Made by a program: the position numbers and the translations under genes. A DNA stretch of 23,726 nt, from contig JBCDGN010000058.1 of the NCBI GenBank assembly GCA_038751255.1, forward strand, positions 1-23,726, in the 5' to 3' direction. Origin of the DNA: JANSYP01 sp038751255. GTDB taxonomy: Bacteria; Pseudomonadota; Alphaproteobacteria; Rhodobacterales; Rhodobacteraceae. The notes beneath the pieces are model-generated. The model saw nothing but the letters and a program-made list of their open reading frames with translations. It did not search any database and was not told the DNA's origin. This document shows, piece by piece, positions 1-6,785 of this stretch; within the stretch, counting starts at the first letter, position 1; each line of letters opens with the position of its first letter.

Positions 1-1
1 G

Positions 2-133
2 CGGACGCTGGGGTACGTGCCCAACAAGATTGCCGGCGCGCTGGCGTCGAGCCGGGTCAACCTGGTGGCGGTGATCATCCCCAGCTTGTCGAACATGGTG
101 TTCCCCGAGGTGATGATGGGGATCTCAGAGGTC
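2..133 (+). pseudogene. LacI-family (GntR-like) transcriptional regulator, internal fragment
   Basis: The frame starting at base 2 reads RTLGYVPNKIAGALAS followed by VAVIIPSLSNMVFPE and MMGISEV. This is the hinge and the first strand of the periplasmic-binding-like effector domain of LacI-family regulators, closest in my memory to gluconate-type GntR. The helix-turn-helix lies left of the window. After GISEV (last matching codon 131-133) the similarity stops and the frame runs into the antisense of a different regulator gene, ending at a stop near 211. The gene therefore lacks most of its effector-binding domain and is probably non-functional, although the DNA-binding end could still be made. 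The family call is secure; the sub-family is a guess. Confidence 0.75.
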
Positions 134-609
134 ACTTTGGACAAAAGATCATGCAAAGCGCTGGAGAGCGCTGGATCATGGCTGAGGCGATCCGCCATTG
201 CATCCATTTGACGTTCCAACCGCGCAATCTGACGTCGCTGCCCAGCGATCAACCGGGCCCATCCGGGAAAGCGACCCACGAATTCCTCGATCCGGGCGAG
301 CTCTGCCTCCGCCTCGTCGGATGCGGCAGCAGCCTCGGATAGCTGGTCGAGCAGTTCGGACTCCGCCCCATGCGTGAGTGCGCTCACCTCAACTGACAGG
401 GCCGAAGCAATATCCACCAATAGCTTGCCGCCGATGCGGCGACGATTGTGTTCGATCAGGTTGAGATAAGAAGGGGAGATACCGACCCGGCGCGCCAGGT
501 CTCCTTGTTTGATGGCTAAAACGGTGCGTCGCTCGCGGATCCGCGTTCCAACCAAAGCATCACGAGATGCTCTGCTGCCCGCCCGTATCGAGGATCCCTC
601 TTGTGCCAT
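130..609 (-). pseudogene. XRE-family transcriptional regulator, 3'-truncated
   Basis: Reading leftward from ATG at 609 gives about 160 recognisable residues. A helix-turn-helix of XRE/Cro type spans about residues 20-75 (KQGDLARRVGISPSYLNLIE, then HNRRRIGGKLLVDIASAL). A helical, Glu/Ala-rich linker follows, then EEFVGRFPGWARLIAGQRRQ and SHDPALSSALHDLLSKVT. This is the N-terminal part of a larger regulator common in Rhodobacteraceae, in which the last motif normally continues as VTAIRST and leads into a long C-terminal domain. Here similarity ends at base 130. The frame stays open through the antisense of the LacI fragment to the edge of the window, so a fusion protein could be translated. There is no strong ribosome binding site. 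The HTH assignment is firm; loss of function is inferred. Confidence 0.7.
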
Positions 610-622
610 CTATGATCTCAGG

Positions 623-639
623 TTTGCAGAATTTACAAA
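623..639. promoter_or_regulatory. Candidate operator of the XRE regulator
   Basis: TTTGCAGAATTTACAAA is a near-perfect inverted repeat (TTTGCA against TACAAA) 14 bases upstream of the XRE start codon. Autoregulation through such a site is plausible for this family, but it is inferred from position only. Confidence 0.3.
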
Positions 640-800
640 AACTAATCATATGCTTTAGGATCAAAAAAGCGACCTGTTTTCAGCCTTCACCTTGCGGCCA
701 CAGTATTCACTGTCTTTCGTAATAAGCCCCTAAGTTGGTAACTGGGAAATCGTTGCACCTCGGCACTTCTTGAACGTCGCGCGTTTCGACGGCAGACTCC

Positions 801-1397
801 ATGATGGACCAACTGTTCCTTAGGACTGGGCCTAGTCTTATCGCTTATGCGCCTGCTGAGGTGACCGCGCCAGTGTCTAACATCCCTCACCCTGAGAAGA
901 CTGCAATCATTGTCATGGGCGCTGCGGTTTGGGAAGGCGGCGTGCCCAGCCCGACCTTGAAACGCCGTATCGCTGCGGCCGCTGAGTGCTACCATCAAGG
1001 GCGCGCGCCTTGGGTGATTGCCACCGGTGGACTGGGTCGCTTTGCGCCAAGCGAAGCAGAGGTTGTGCGCAGTGAATTGGTTGCTGTTGAGGTTCCCTAT
1101 GAGGCGGTACTTCTAGAAGATCGCGCCACATCAACCTTTGAGAATGCGCTTTTCTCCATTGAGTTGATGCGCAAGCGCGATTTGCAAAGAGCCATGATCG
1201 TATCAGATGGATATCATCTGCCGCGGGCCGTCATGACCTTTCGCATGCTGGGCTTAAAAGCACATGGATGGGCGGTATCAAGAGCCGAGCCGATGCCAAG
1301 GGCGCGTTGGGTAAGAGCCGTGCTTCGCGAAGGACTGAGCCTTCCCTTTTACATCGTACGTCTCATCGGACATCGCGCAAGGAGGGGGCTACGCTGA
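801..1397 (+). CDS. YdcF-family protein (DUF218)
   Basis: The 198-residue protein has the DUF218/YdcF motifs in order: IIVMGAAVWEGG (about 36-47), ATGGLG (74-79), SEAEV (84-88), EDRATSTFENA (106-116) and VSDGYHLPRA (134-143). The family forms an alpha/beta fold with conserved polar residues. Some members act in envelope or vancomycin-sensitivity phenotypes, but no reaction is established. About 35 residues precede the conserved core, and no clear Shine-Dalgarno sits before ATG 801, so a later start (for example a GTG near 861) is possible. There is no signal peptide. The gene is convergent with the TetR gene, only a few bases away, with no terminator visible between them. Confidence 0.8.
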   Translation: MMDQLFLRTGPSLIAYAPAEVTAPVSNIPHPEKTAIIVMGAAVWEGGVPSPTLKRRIAAAAECYHQGRAPWVIATGGLGRFAPSEAEVVRSELVAVEVPYEAVLLEDRATSTFENALFSIELMRKRDLQRAMIVSDGYHLPRAVMTFRMLGLKAHGWAVSRAEPMPRARWVRAVLREGLSLPFYIVRLIGHRARRGLR

Positions 1398-1402
1398 TCG
1401 CG

Positions 1403-1984
1403 CTAAGCGCTGTCGCGTTTCCAGGTCTCAATGGTCTCCACCGCAATTTTCGCCATCGGTGCGGCGGCTGTGGTCGCTCCCATTAGCCGCACCTGCGAGA
1501 GCGCGCCCCAGAGAAGCCCGAGCAAAAACTCCGCCCTTTCCTCAGGCTCCGCAACCCCATCAGCGATTGCGGCCATATAAAACGCCTCGCGCCACATTGC
1601 GCGGTAGGCTTCCACCGCTTCCCGCACCCGTACACTCGCTCGTCCAAGCTCAAAGACCGTGTTGACCATCAAGCAGCCGCAATTTGTGATATCGTCAGGG
1701 TCGGTTGCTACCTGGGCCAGCCCTTGGAACATCATCTGCGCGGCCTCTAGCCGCGGCGGTGCAAAGACCTGCTCGATCACGCCGCGGGCCATCTCGGTGT
1801 AAACACCCAAGACTCTGAGGAAGATGTCTTCCTTGTCGCCGAAAGTATTGGCTATCCCGCGCACTCCGATCCCGGTCGCCTCTTCGAGCATGCGGGTCGT
1901 CGTTGCGTCATATCCATGGCGCCAGAAGACCTGCACCATTTTCTGCAAGGCTTCTTGCTCATCGAATTTTCTTGGTCTCGCCAT
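1403..1984 (-). CDS. TetR/AcrR-family transcriptional repressor
   Basis: This 193-residue regulator opens with MARPRKFDEQEALQKM. A TetR helix-turn-helix follows at about residues 28-55 (TTTRMLEEATGIGVRGIAN, then TFGDKEDIF). The C-terminal ligand domain carries NCGCLMVNTVFELG, a Cys-containing signature seen in a subgroup of TetR regulators that sense small reactive molecules. It is divergent from the tautomerase/SRPBCC pair across a 106-base gap rich in repeats, which makes those two genes and its own promoter the likely targets. The inducer is unknown. The single Cys in GCLMVN could be sensory, but that is inference. Confidence 0.85.
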   Translation of the reverse strand: MARPRKFDEQEALQKMVQVFWRHGYDATTTRMLEEATGIGVRGIANTFGDKEDIFLRVLGVYTEMARGVIEQVFAPPRLEAAQMMFQGLAQVATDPDDITNCGCLMVNTVFELGRASVRVREAVEAYRAMWREAFYMAAIADGVAEPEERAEFLLGLLWGALSQVRLMGATTAAAPMAKIAVETIETWKRDSA

Positions 1985-2009
1985 CTCACTATTTATTTTA
2001 CATCAAGCG

Positions 2010-2058
2010 TTGCAAAAAACTGCTCCTCATGCAATATGCATCATGTGATGCAAAAAAC
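2010..2058. promoter_or_regulatory. Operator region between tetR and the tautomerase gene
   Basis: The gap holds two copies of TGCAAAAAAC (2011-2020 and 2049-2058, 38 bases apart). Between them is a perfect 6-base inverted repeat with a 2-base centre, GCATCATGTGATGC (2038-2051). A second imperfect palindrome, ATGCAATATGCAT, starts at 2029. Placement between a TetR gene and its divergent neighbours fits an operator. Which repeat is bound cannot be told from sequence. Confidence 0.5.
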
Positions 2059-2090
2059 AAGGCATCAAGAAAGGTCCGCAGGAGAGCACA

Positions 2091-2303
2091 ATGCCAACAA
2101 TCAAAGTCACCGTTCCCAAATCAGCCTGGTCGAAGGAAGAGAAGGCAAAGATCGTTACAAGCCTCACCAATGGATTGAGCAGTGTCGCCACCGAAAGCGG
2201 CAAGGGCGACATCAAACAATACATCAATGTGCATATCGAGCAGACCGCGGAAGGCGGCTACGCCATGGGCGGCTACGCCATGGGCGGCAACGTCATTGCG
2301 TGA
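2091..2303 (+). CDS. 4-oxalocrotonate tautomerase-like small enzyme
   Basis: The 70-residue protein starts Met-Pro, so after Met removal Pro1 can act as the catalytic base that defines the tautomerase superfamily. MPTIKVTVPKSAW, EEKAKIVTSLTNGLSS and YINVHIEQ match the beta-alpha-beta monomer, and the length fits 4-OT proteins (about 60-75). The ribosome binding site GGAGAG lies 6-9 bases before ATG 2091. The C-terminus has a duplicated GGYAM unit, described separately. It is followed 56 bases later by an SRPBCC gene on the same strand and is divergent from tetR, suggesting a TetR-controlled two-gene operon for handling a small keto/enol or aromatic compound. The substrate is not known. Confidence 0.8.
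   Translation: MPTIKVTVPKSAWSKEEKAKIVTSLTNGLSSVATESGKGDIKQYINVHIEQTAEGGYAMGGYAMGGNVIA
2253..2282 (+). repeat. Perfect 15-bp tandem duplication inside the tautomerase gene
   Basis: GGCGGCTACGCCATG occurs twice back to back (2253-2267, 2268-2282), followed by the related GGCGGCAAC. It is in frame and duplicates the residues GGYAM near the C-terminus, so it lengthens the C-terminal tail by five residues without breaking the gene. Confidence 0.95.
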
Positions 2304-2359
2304 TCATTTGCGGGGCTGGTCCCTGGATCAGCCCCGCATGTTCATCTGAGGAGCAAGCA

Positions 2360-2881
2360 ATGAAGATCAAAAAGACCACCGTCATCCACGCCACTCCCGA
2401 TCAAGTTTGGGAGATTTTGGGACCGAAATATGCACATGCTGGGGACTGGGCCTCAAGCGTCTACGCCTCGGGTCCTCGATTGGACGCACCCGTCCTGGCC
2501 AATGCACCAGTCGCTGGTCGCGTATGCCAGACATCCCTTGGACCTTTTACCGAAACGATTGAGGCCTACGACGCGCAGCGACGGCATGTCAGCTACTCCG
2601 CAGCTGGAGAAAAGATGCCAGGCTTTGTGAAGCGTCTGACGAATTCTTGGACGGTCCGGGCAAAAGGCGGTGCGAGTGAGGTCGAGATGGAGCTAAACGC
2701 CAAGATCGCCTTCCCCTTCAATTTGCTGATGGGGCCGCTTATGCGGTTGCAGTTCGCGCGCGTGTTGCGCGACGCGACCCAGGAGCTGAAGCATTATGCC
2801 GAAACGGGCACGCCTCATCCGCGCAAGGTGAAGGTCAATGGATCTCAGAGAGCGATCGAGGCGCGGGCCGCGCTGGCCTAA
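2360..2881 (+). CDS. SRPBCC-family protein (START/polyketide-cyclase-like)
   Basis: The predicted protein has 173 residues starting at ATG 2360 (MKIKKTTVIHATPDQVWEIL), preceded by GAGGAG at 2349-2354. The opening strand-helix unit with VWEILG is typical of SRPBCC ligand-binding domains, which bind hydrophobic molecules in a deep cavity. Later parts (GRVCQTSLGPFTETIEAYD, NSWTVRAKGGASEVEMELN) give the expected antiparallel strands. The frame is open further upstream, but that part overlaps the tautomerase gene in another phase and is not coding. The gene probably shares an mRNA with the tautomerase under TetR control. Its ligand is unknown. Confidence 0.75.
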   Translation: MKIKKTTVIHATPDQVWEILGPKYAHAGDWASSVYASGPRLDAPVLANAPVAGRVCQTSLGPFTETIEAYDAQRRHVSYSAAGEKMPGFVKRLTNSWTVRAKGGASEVEMELNAKIAFPFNLLMGPLMRLQFARVLRDATQELKHYAETGTPHPRKVKVNGSQRAIEARAALA

Positions 2882-2910
2882 CGCAACGTCGTCACGCATC
2901 GGGAAATGAA

Positions 2911-2946
2911 AATGCCGCTGAGCCAAGCCCTCAGCGGCATTTTTTC
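2911..2946. terminator. Rho-independent terminator, probably bidirectional
   Basis: A perfect 12-bp stem (AATGCCGCTGAG at 2911-2922, CTCAGCGGCATT at 2930-2941) with a 7-base loop is followed by a T run on + and preceded by an A-rich stretch. It lies between the convergent SRPBCC and acyl-CoA dehydrogenase genes and can serve both. Confidence 0.9.
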
Positions 2947-2973
2947 TGATGCGAGATGCCGTGTCGACCGGAA

Positions 2974-4659
2974 CTAGCCGAGAAGACGCCGCGCGATCAC
3001 CTGCGCTTGGATCTCGCCCGCCCCCTCAAAGATATTGAGAATACGCGCGTCGCACAGCACACGGCTGATCGCATATTCTAGGGCGAAACCATTGCCGCCA
3101 TGGATTTGCAGCGCATTGTCTGCAGCCGCCCAGGCCACCCGTGCCCCAAGCAGTTTGGCCATACCGGCCTCTAGATCGCAGCGGCGTCCTTCGTCTTTTT
3201 CCAGCGCAGAGAAATACGTCAACTGGCGCGCCAGCATGATCTCTACGGCCATCATCGCCAATTTGCCCGATACCCGCGGGAAGGCGATCAACGACTTGCC
3301 GAATTGCTTGCGGTCAATGGCGTATTGCATGCCCAGATCCAAGGCCGAGCACGCCACCCCTACCGCGCGGGCTGCTGTTTGGATACGGGCGGATTCGAAG
3401 GTCTCCATCAATTGCTTGAAGCCCTTGCCTTCCTCTCCGCCAAGAAGGTTCTCGCCCTTCACCTCGAATCCGTCAAAGGCGAGCTCGTATTCTTTCATAC
3501 CCCGGTAGCCCAGAACCTCAATCTCACCGCCGCTCATGCCTGGCGTTGGGAAGGGTGCCTCATCGGTGCCGGGGGTCTTTTCGGCCAAGAACATCGATAG
3601 ACCGCGATGGTCAGTGCTGTCGGGATCGGTGCGCGCCAAAAGCGTCATCACATGGGTTCGCGACGCGTGCGTGATCCAGGTTTTGTTGCCGGTGATCTTC
3701 CAAGTATCGCCGTCTTTGACCGCGCGGGTCCGCAGCGCCCCGAGGTCGGAGCCGGTGTTAGGCTCGGTGAACACCGCGGTTGGTAGAATTTCGGCGCTGG
3801 CAAGCTTCGGCAGCCAGTGCTCCTTTTGGGCCGCTGTGCCGCCACACAGGATCAGTTCCGCTGCAATCTCGGATCGGGTCCCAAGGGAGCCCACGCCGAT
3901 ATAACCGCGCGACAATTCTTCAGAGACGACGCACATCGAAGCCTTTGAGAGCCCAAACCCGCCAAACTCCTCAGGGATTGTCAGGCCGAAAACACCCATC
4001 TCAGCAAGCTCTTCAATGGTCTCCATCGGAATGAGTTTATCTTTAAGGTGCCAGTCATGGGCAAGCGGAAGGACCTTTTCGACCGCATAGCGACGAAACT
4101 GCGCGCGAATCATTTCCAGCTCTTCGTCGAGCCCCGTGGCCCCAACAGTGATCTCAGCAGTGCGCTCTTGCATCAGATCGACCAGACGGCTGCGCGCGGC
4201 TTGCGTGTTGCCCGATTGGGTTAGCGCCATAACCTCGGACGTCATCATCACGCGCTGATCGTCTTGGCTGAGACCCATATCCTGGGCGCGGATCACCTCG
4301 CCCTGGTTCATTGGGATGCCACCATAGATCTGCCAAAGATATTCACCGAAGGCGATCTGTAGGATCAACTGCTCCATTTCGCCGAAATTCTCTTCGGCGT
4401 CGAGCTTCACGGCCCAAGCCTGGGTCTGGCGTAGCGCTTCGACATAGGTCGCAAGCCAAGCCAAGCCGTGGGCCGCTGTCTGATTGGCCTCAATCAGCTT
4501 GCCGGAGATGCGATCCCCATCGGTGACCTGATCGCGAACGCGATCAATCGCGAGGTCGAGCAGGGCTTGAACCGGGGGCACGGCGGCGCCGGTGAGACTA
4601 AGCAAATCCGAGAGGATCACAGTGTCCTGTCCGGGCGCGATCTGTCCGTCATGAGGCAT
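2974..4659 (-). CDS. mcd: (2S)-methylsuccinyl-CoA dehydrogenase (acyl-CoA dehydrogenase family)
   Basis: This FAD flavoprotein would oxidise (2S)-methylsuccinyl-CoA to mesaconyl-CoA in the ethylmalonyl-CoA pathway of acetate assimilation. At 561 residues it is far longer than usual acyl-CoA dehydrogenases (about 380). The extra about 175 N-terminal residues are the hallmark of the Mcd type. The dehydrogenase core starts near residue 178 and shows TIPEEFGGFGLS (228-238), FTEPNTGSDLG (297-307), IHGGNGF (519-525) and the end motif NIFEGAGEIQ, with the likely catalytic Glu545. TTGGAG precedes ATG 4659. Electrons pass to ETF, encoded at 15210-16900. The other pathway genes (ccr, ecm) are not in this window. 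The family is certain; the Mcd assignment rests on length and remembered similarity. Confidence 0.85.
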   Translation of the reverse strand: MPHDGQIAPGQDTVILSDLLSLTGAAVPPVQALLDLAIDRVRDQVTDGDRISGKLIEANQTAAHGLAWLATYVEALRQTQAWAVKLDAEENFGEMEQLILQIAFGEYLWQIYGGIPMNQGEVIRAQDMGLSQDDQRVMMTSEVMALTQSGNTQAARSRLVDLMQERTAEITVGATGLDEELEMIRAQFRRYAVEKVLPLAHDWHLKDKLIPMETIEELAEMGVFGLTIPEEFGGFGLSKASMCVVSEELSRGYIGVGSLGTRSEIAAELILCGGTAAQKEHWLPKLASAEILPTAVFTEPNTGSDLGALRTRAVKDGDTWKITGNKTWITHASRTHVMTLLARTDPDSTDHRGLSMFLAEKTPGTDEAPFPTPGMSGGEIEVLGYRGMKEYELAFDGFEVKGENLLGGEEGKGFKQLMETFESARIQTAARAVGVACSALDLGMQYAIDRKQFGKSLIAFPRVSGKLAMMAVEIMLARQLTYFSALEKDEGRRCDLEAGMAKLLGARVAWAAADNALQIHGGNGFALEYAISRVLCDARILNIFEGAGEIQAQVIARRLLG

Positions 4660-4762
4660 TGTGTAAACTCCAATACGAGGCGTCGGTTTCGTCTACGGCC
4701 TTTGCAGTCGCAGCGCAACAAAAATTCAAAACTGGCATTAAGTATGAATGAAAATGACTTTC

Positions 4763-4791
4763 TTGCATATTGTCAGACAGAGCGCGATAGG
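4763..4791 (+). promoter_or_regulatory. Weak candidate promoter for the TauE/SafE gene
   Basis: TTGCAT (4763-4768) and GATAGG (4786-4791) are 17 bases apart, about 30 bases before the GTG start at 4822. The -10 match is poor, so this is only a candidate. Confidence 0.25.
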
Positions 4792-4821
4792 CTCTAGAAG
4801 ACTAAAAAACAGGGCATTTGC

Positions 4822-5595
4822 GTGGATCAGGCACTCTCGCTTGTGGGTTTGGGCGGCTTTGCAGCCGCAGCATTGGTGACGCTGCTGTCCGCCATTGTAA
4901 AAGGTGCTGTGGGTTTTGCCATGCCCATGCTGATGATTTCGGGGCTCGCCAGCTTCCTAGACCCCCGTGTCGCACTCGCCGCTCTGATCCTACCGACCCT
5001 TGCCGCGAATCTTCAACAATCATTCCGTCAGGGGATCAAGCCGGCGATTGAGGCAACAGCGCCGCTCTGGCGCTATGTTATGGTCCTGCTGATCGTGTTG
5101 GTGATTGTCGCGCAGCTTATCTATGCCTTTCCGGCTGCTGTTCTGATCTTTGGGCTCGGAGCCGCGATTGTCGTGCTCGCGGCGTTGCAGTTGGCAGGGT
5201 GGCGCCCGGCGATACCGCCCCACGCGCGGAACCGCACCGATGTGATCGCCGGCGCGCTCTCAGGGGTTATGGGGGGGCTGTCTGGCGTGTGGGGACCGGT
5301 GACGGTGCTTTACCTCGCAGCGCTAAACACACCGAAATCCGAAGCCATCAAAATCCAGGGGGTAATGTATTCCGCGGGTGCGGTTGTCTTGACGCTGGCG
5401 CATCTACGCTCGGGCATCTTGAACGCTGCGACCATCCCTCTCTCGGCCTTTCTTGTCTTGCCTACTTTGATAGGCGTCTGGGCCGGATTCCAGATCCAAG
5501 ATCGGCTCGATCAGGCGCGCTTTCGGCGTTGGACCTTGATCGTCTTGGTTTTTGCGGGCCTGAACCTCATGCGTAGGGGGCTATTGGGCCTCTAG
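4822..5595 (+). CDS. Sulfite exporter TauE/SafE-family membrane protein
   Basis: The 257-residue integral membrane protein has about eight hydrophobic segments in two halves, typical of the TauE/SafE (DUF81) family. Family motifs are visible: GAVGFAMPMLMI (about 28-40) and, in the second half, GALSGVMGGLSGVWGPVTVLYL. Characterised members export sulfite or sulfoacetate, or move other small organic anions across the inner membrane; the substrate here cannot be told. The start is GTG 4822 (MDQALSLVGLGG) with a weak AGGG upstream. It is divergent from mcd and convergent with the glutathione transferase gene, so it is probably a single-gene transcript. Confidence 0.85.
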   Translation: MDQALSLVGLGGFAAAALVTLLSAIVKGAVGFAMPMLMISGLASFLDPRVALAALILPTLAANLQQSFRQGIKPAIEATAPLWRYVMVLLIVLVIVAQLIYAFPAAVLIFGLGAAIVVLAALQLAGWRPAIPPHARNRTDVIAGALSGVMGGLSGVWGPVTVLYLAALNTPKSEAIKIQGVMYSAGAVVLTLAHLRSGILNAATIPLSAFLVLPTLIGVWAGFQIQDRLDQARFRRWTLIVLVFAGLNLMRRGLLGL

Positions 5596-5618
5596 GTAAA
5601 ACCTGGCGCGGCACGCGA

Positions 5619-6341
5619 CTATCGTTTCACATCCTGTGCAAAACGAGCGGCATTCTCGGCGGCAAAGCTATCGTCATGGTCCTCTGCAGACCAAAACGCA
5701 GGCACCGATTTGGGAATGGTCAAAGCCTTTTGCACAGCGGGGCGCGCATCGATGCGCGCAAACCAAGCCGCAAGACTGTCGAGCCCAGTGATGTCCAGTT
5801 TGGCCCAGGGCCACGCACGTGCCCAGGGATAGGCGGCCATATCCGCAATCGAATACCCATGGTCGAGCATATAGTCCCGACCCTCCAGCCGCCGGTCCAG
5901 AAACTCAAGCAGACGGCGGCTTTCCCCGGTGTAGCGCTCCATCGAAAAGGGCTCGTGCTGTCCATTGGCGGCCGCGATACGATGAAAATACATGGCTTGA
6001 CCCATCATCGGACCGATACCTGCCATCTGGAACATCACCCATTGCAGAGCCTCTGACCGGGCTTTGGGGTCGCTCGGTAAAAACATGCCGCTCCGCTCGG
6101 CCAGGTACCACAGGATCGCGCCACTTTCGAACACGGCAAAGTCGCCAGCAGAACGGTCAACAAGGGTCGGGATACGGCCATTGGGGTTTAGTTTGACGTA
6201 GTCGGGCGCTTTCTGCTCGCGTTTGTTGAAATCGATATAGGTAAGATCATAGGGGATGCCGGCTTCCTCAAGAAAGATCACGGGCTTGTAGCCGTTCATA
6301 GTTGCGGCGGTATAAAGATGCAGGTCGGGGCGATCGGCCAT
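5619..6341 (-). CDS. Glutathione S-transferase (Nu/YfcG-like)
   Basis: The 240-residue protein begins MADRPDLHLYTAATMNGYKP at ATG 6341, with AGAGGAA 8-14 bases upstream. The frame is open further upstream, but no ribosome site supports a longer form. The thioredoxin-like N-domain has YTAATMNGYK (10-19, glutathione-activating region), the cis-Pro motif NPNGRIPTL (52-60) and FESGAI (71-76, gamma-glutamyl contact). An all-helical C-domain (about 95-215) contains YSIADMAAYPW, the usual folding motif. The length and the TAxxMN region resemble the YfcG/Nu class, often with disulfide-reductase activity; that class assignment is inference. It is divergent from an HxlR regulator that probably controls it. 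Confidence 0.88.
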   Translation of the reverse strand: MADRPDLHLYTAATMNGYKPVIFLEEAGIPYDLTYIDFNKREQKAPDYVKLNPNGRIPTLVDRSAGDFAVFESGAILWYLAERSGMFLPSDPKARSEALQWVMFQMAGIGPMMGQAMYFHRIAAANGQHEPFSMERYTGESRRLLEFLDRRLEGRDYMLDHGYSIADMAAYPWARAWPWAKLDITGLDSLAAWFARIDARPAVQKALTIPKSVPAFWSAEDHDDSFAAENAARFAQDVKR

Positions 6342-6397
6342 GGCAGCATTCCTCTTTGTTGCCGTTGACTTGGTCGCTTGGCAGCATCGGGTCAATT

Positions 6398-6415
6398 AGG
6401 TACCTTTTGGTAACT
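6398..6415. promoter_or_regulatory. Candidate HxlR operator
   Basis: AGGTACCttttGGTAACT is an inverted repeat (6 of 7 pairs, 4-base centre) just upstream of the HxlR start and within 60 bases of the divergent glutathione transferase start. Known HxlR-family operators contain spaced GTAC/GTA half sites, so this is the best candidate here. Confidence 0.45.
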
Positions 6416-6428
6416 TGGGAGCTTGACG

Positions 6429-6785
6429 ATGGATGCACGGGTCGAGATGGATGCCAAAGGGCGCAAGCGGGCAATTGCGCCCTGCGAGCAGCCCTGCGCG
6501 ATCGAACGCGGGATGCGGGTGCTTGGCGGCAAATGGACCGGGTCGATCTTGTGGCATCTGCGGGATGGACCGGTGCGATTCAACGATTTGGCGCGCATGA
6601 TTGGTGGCGTGAGCAAAAAGGTCCTGACCCAGAAACTCACAGAGATGGAGGCGGCGGGGCTGGTGCGTCGCGAGGTGCTGAGCAAGAAGCCGCTGGCCGT
6701 GTCCTACCGAATGACCCGTTTCGGGTCGGGCGCCCTGGGAGCGCTGGATCAGCTCAAGACTTGGGCTGAGCAGGCTGACTTATGA
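6429..6785 (+). CDS. HxlR-family winged-helix transcriptional regulator
   Basis: This 118-residue regulator starts at ATG 6429, with GGGAG at 6417-6421 as ribosome site; a TTG six bases earlier is less likely. The HxlR domain follows: CAIERGMRVLGGKWTGSILW (23-42), LRDGPVRFNDLARMIGGVSK (44-63), LTQKLTEMEAAGLVRRE (66-82). Two cysteines, C19 and C23, sit at the N-terminus. C23 occupies the conserved Cys position used for thiol or electrophile sensing by YodB/HypR-type members. Facing a glutathione transferase gene, it probably represses it until an electrophile arrives (inference). Its stop overlaps the start of the lipoprotein gene as ATGA. Confidence 0.88.
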   Translation: MDARVEMDAKGRKRAIAPCEQPCAIERGMRVLGGKWTGSILWHLRDGPVRFNDLARMIGGVSKKVLTQKLTEMEAAGLVRREVLSKKPLAVSYRMTRFGSGALGALDQLKTWAEQADL

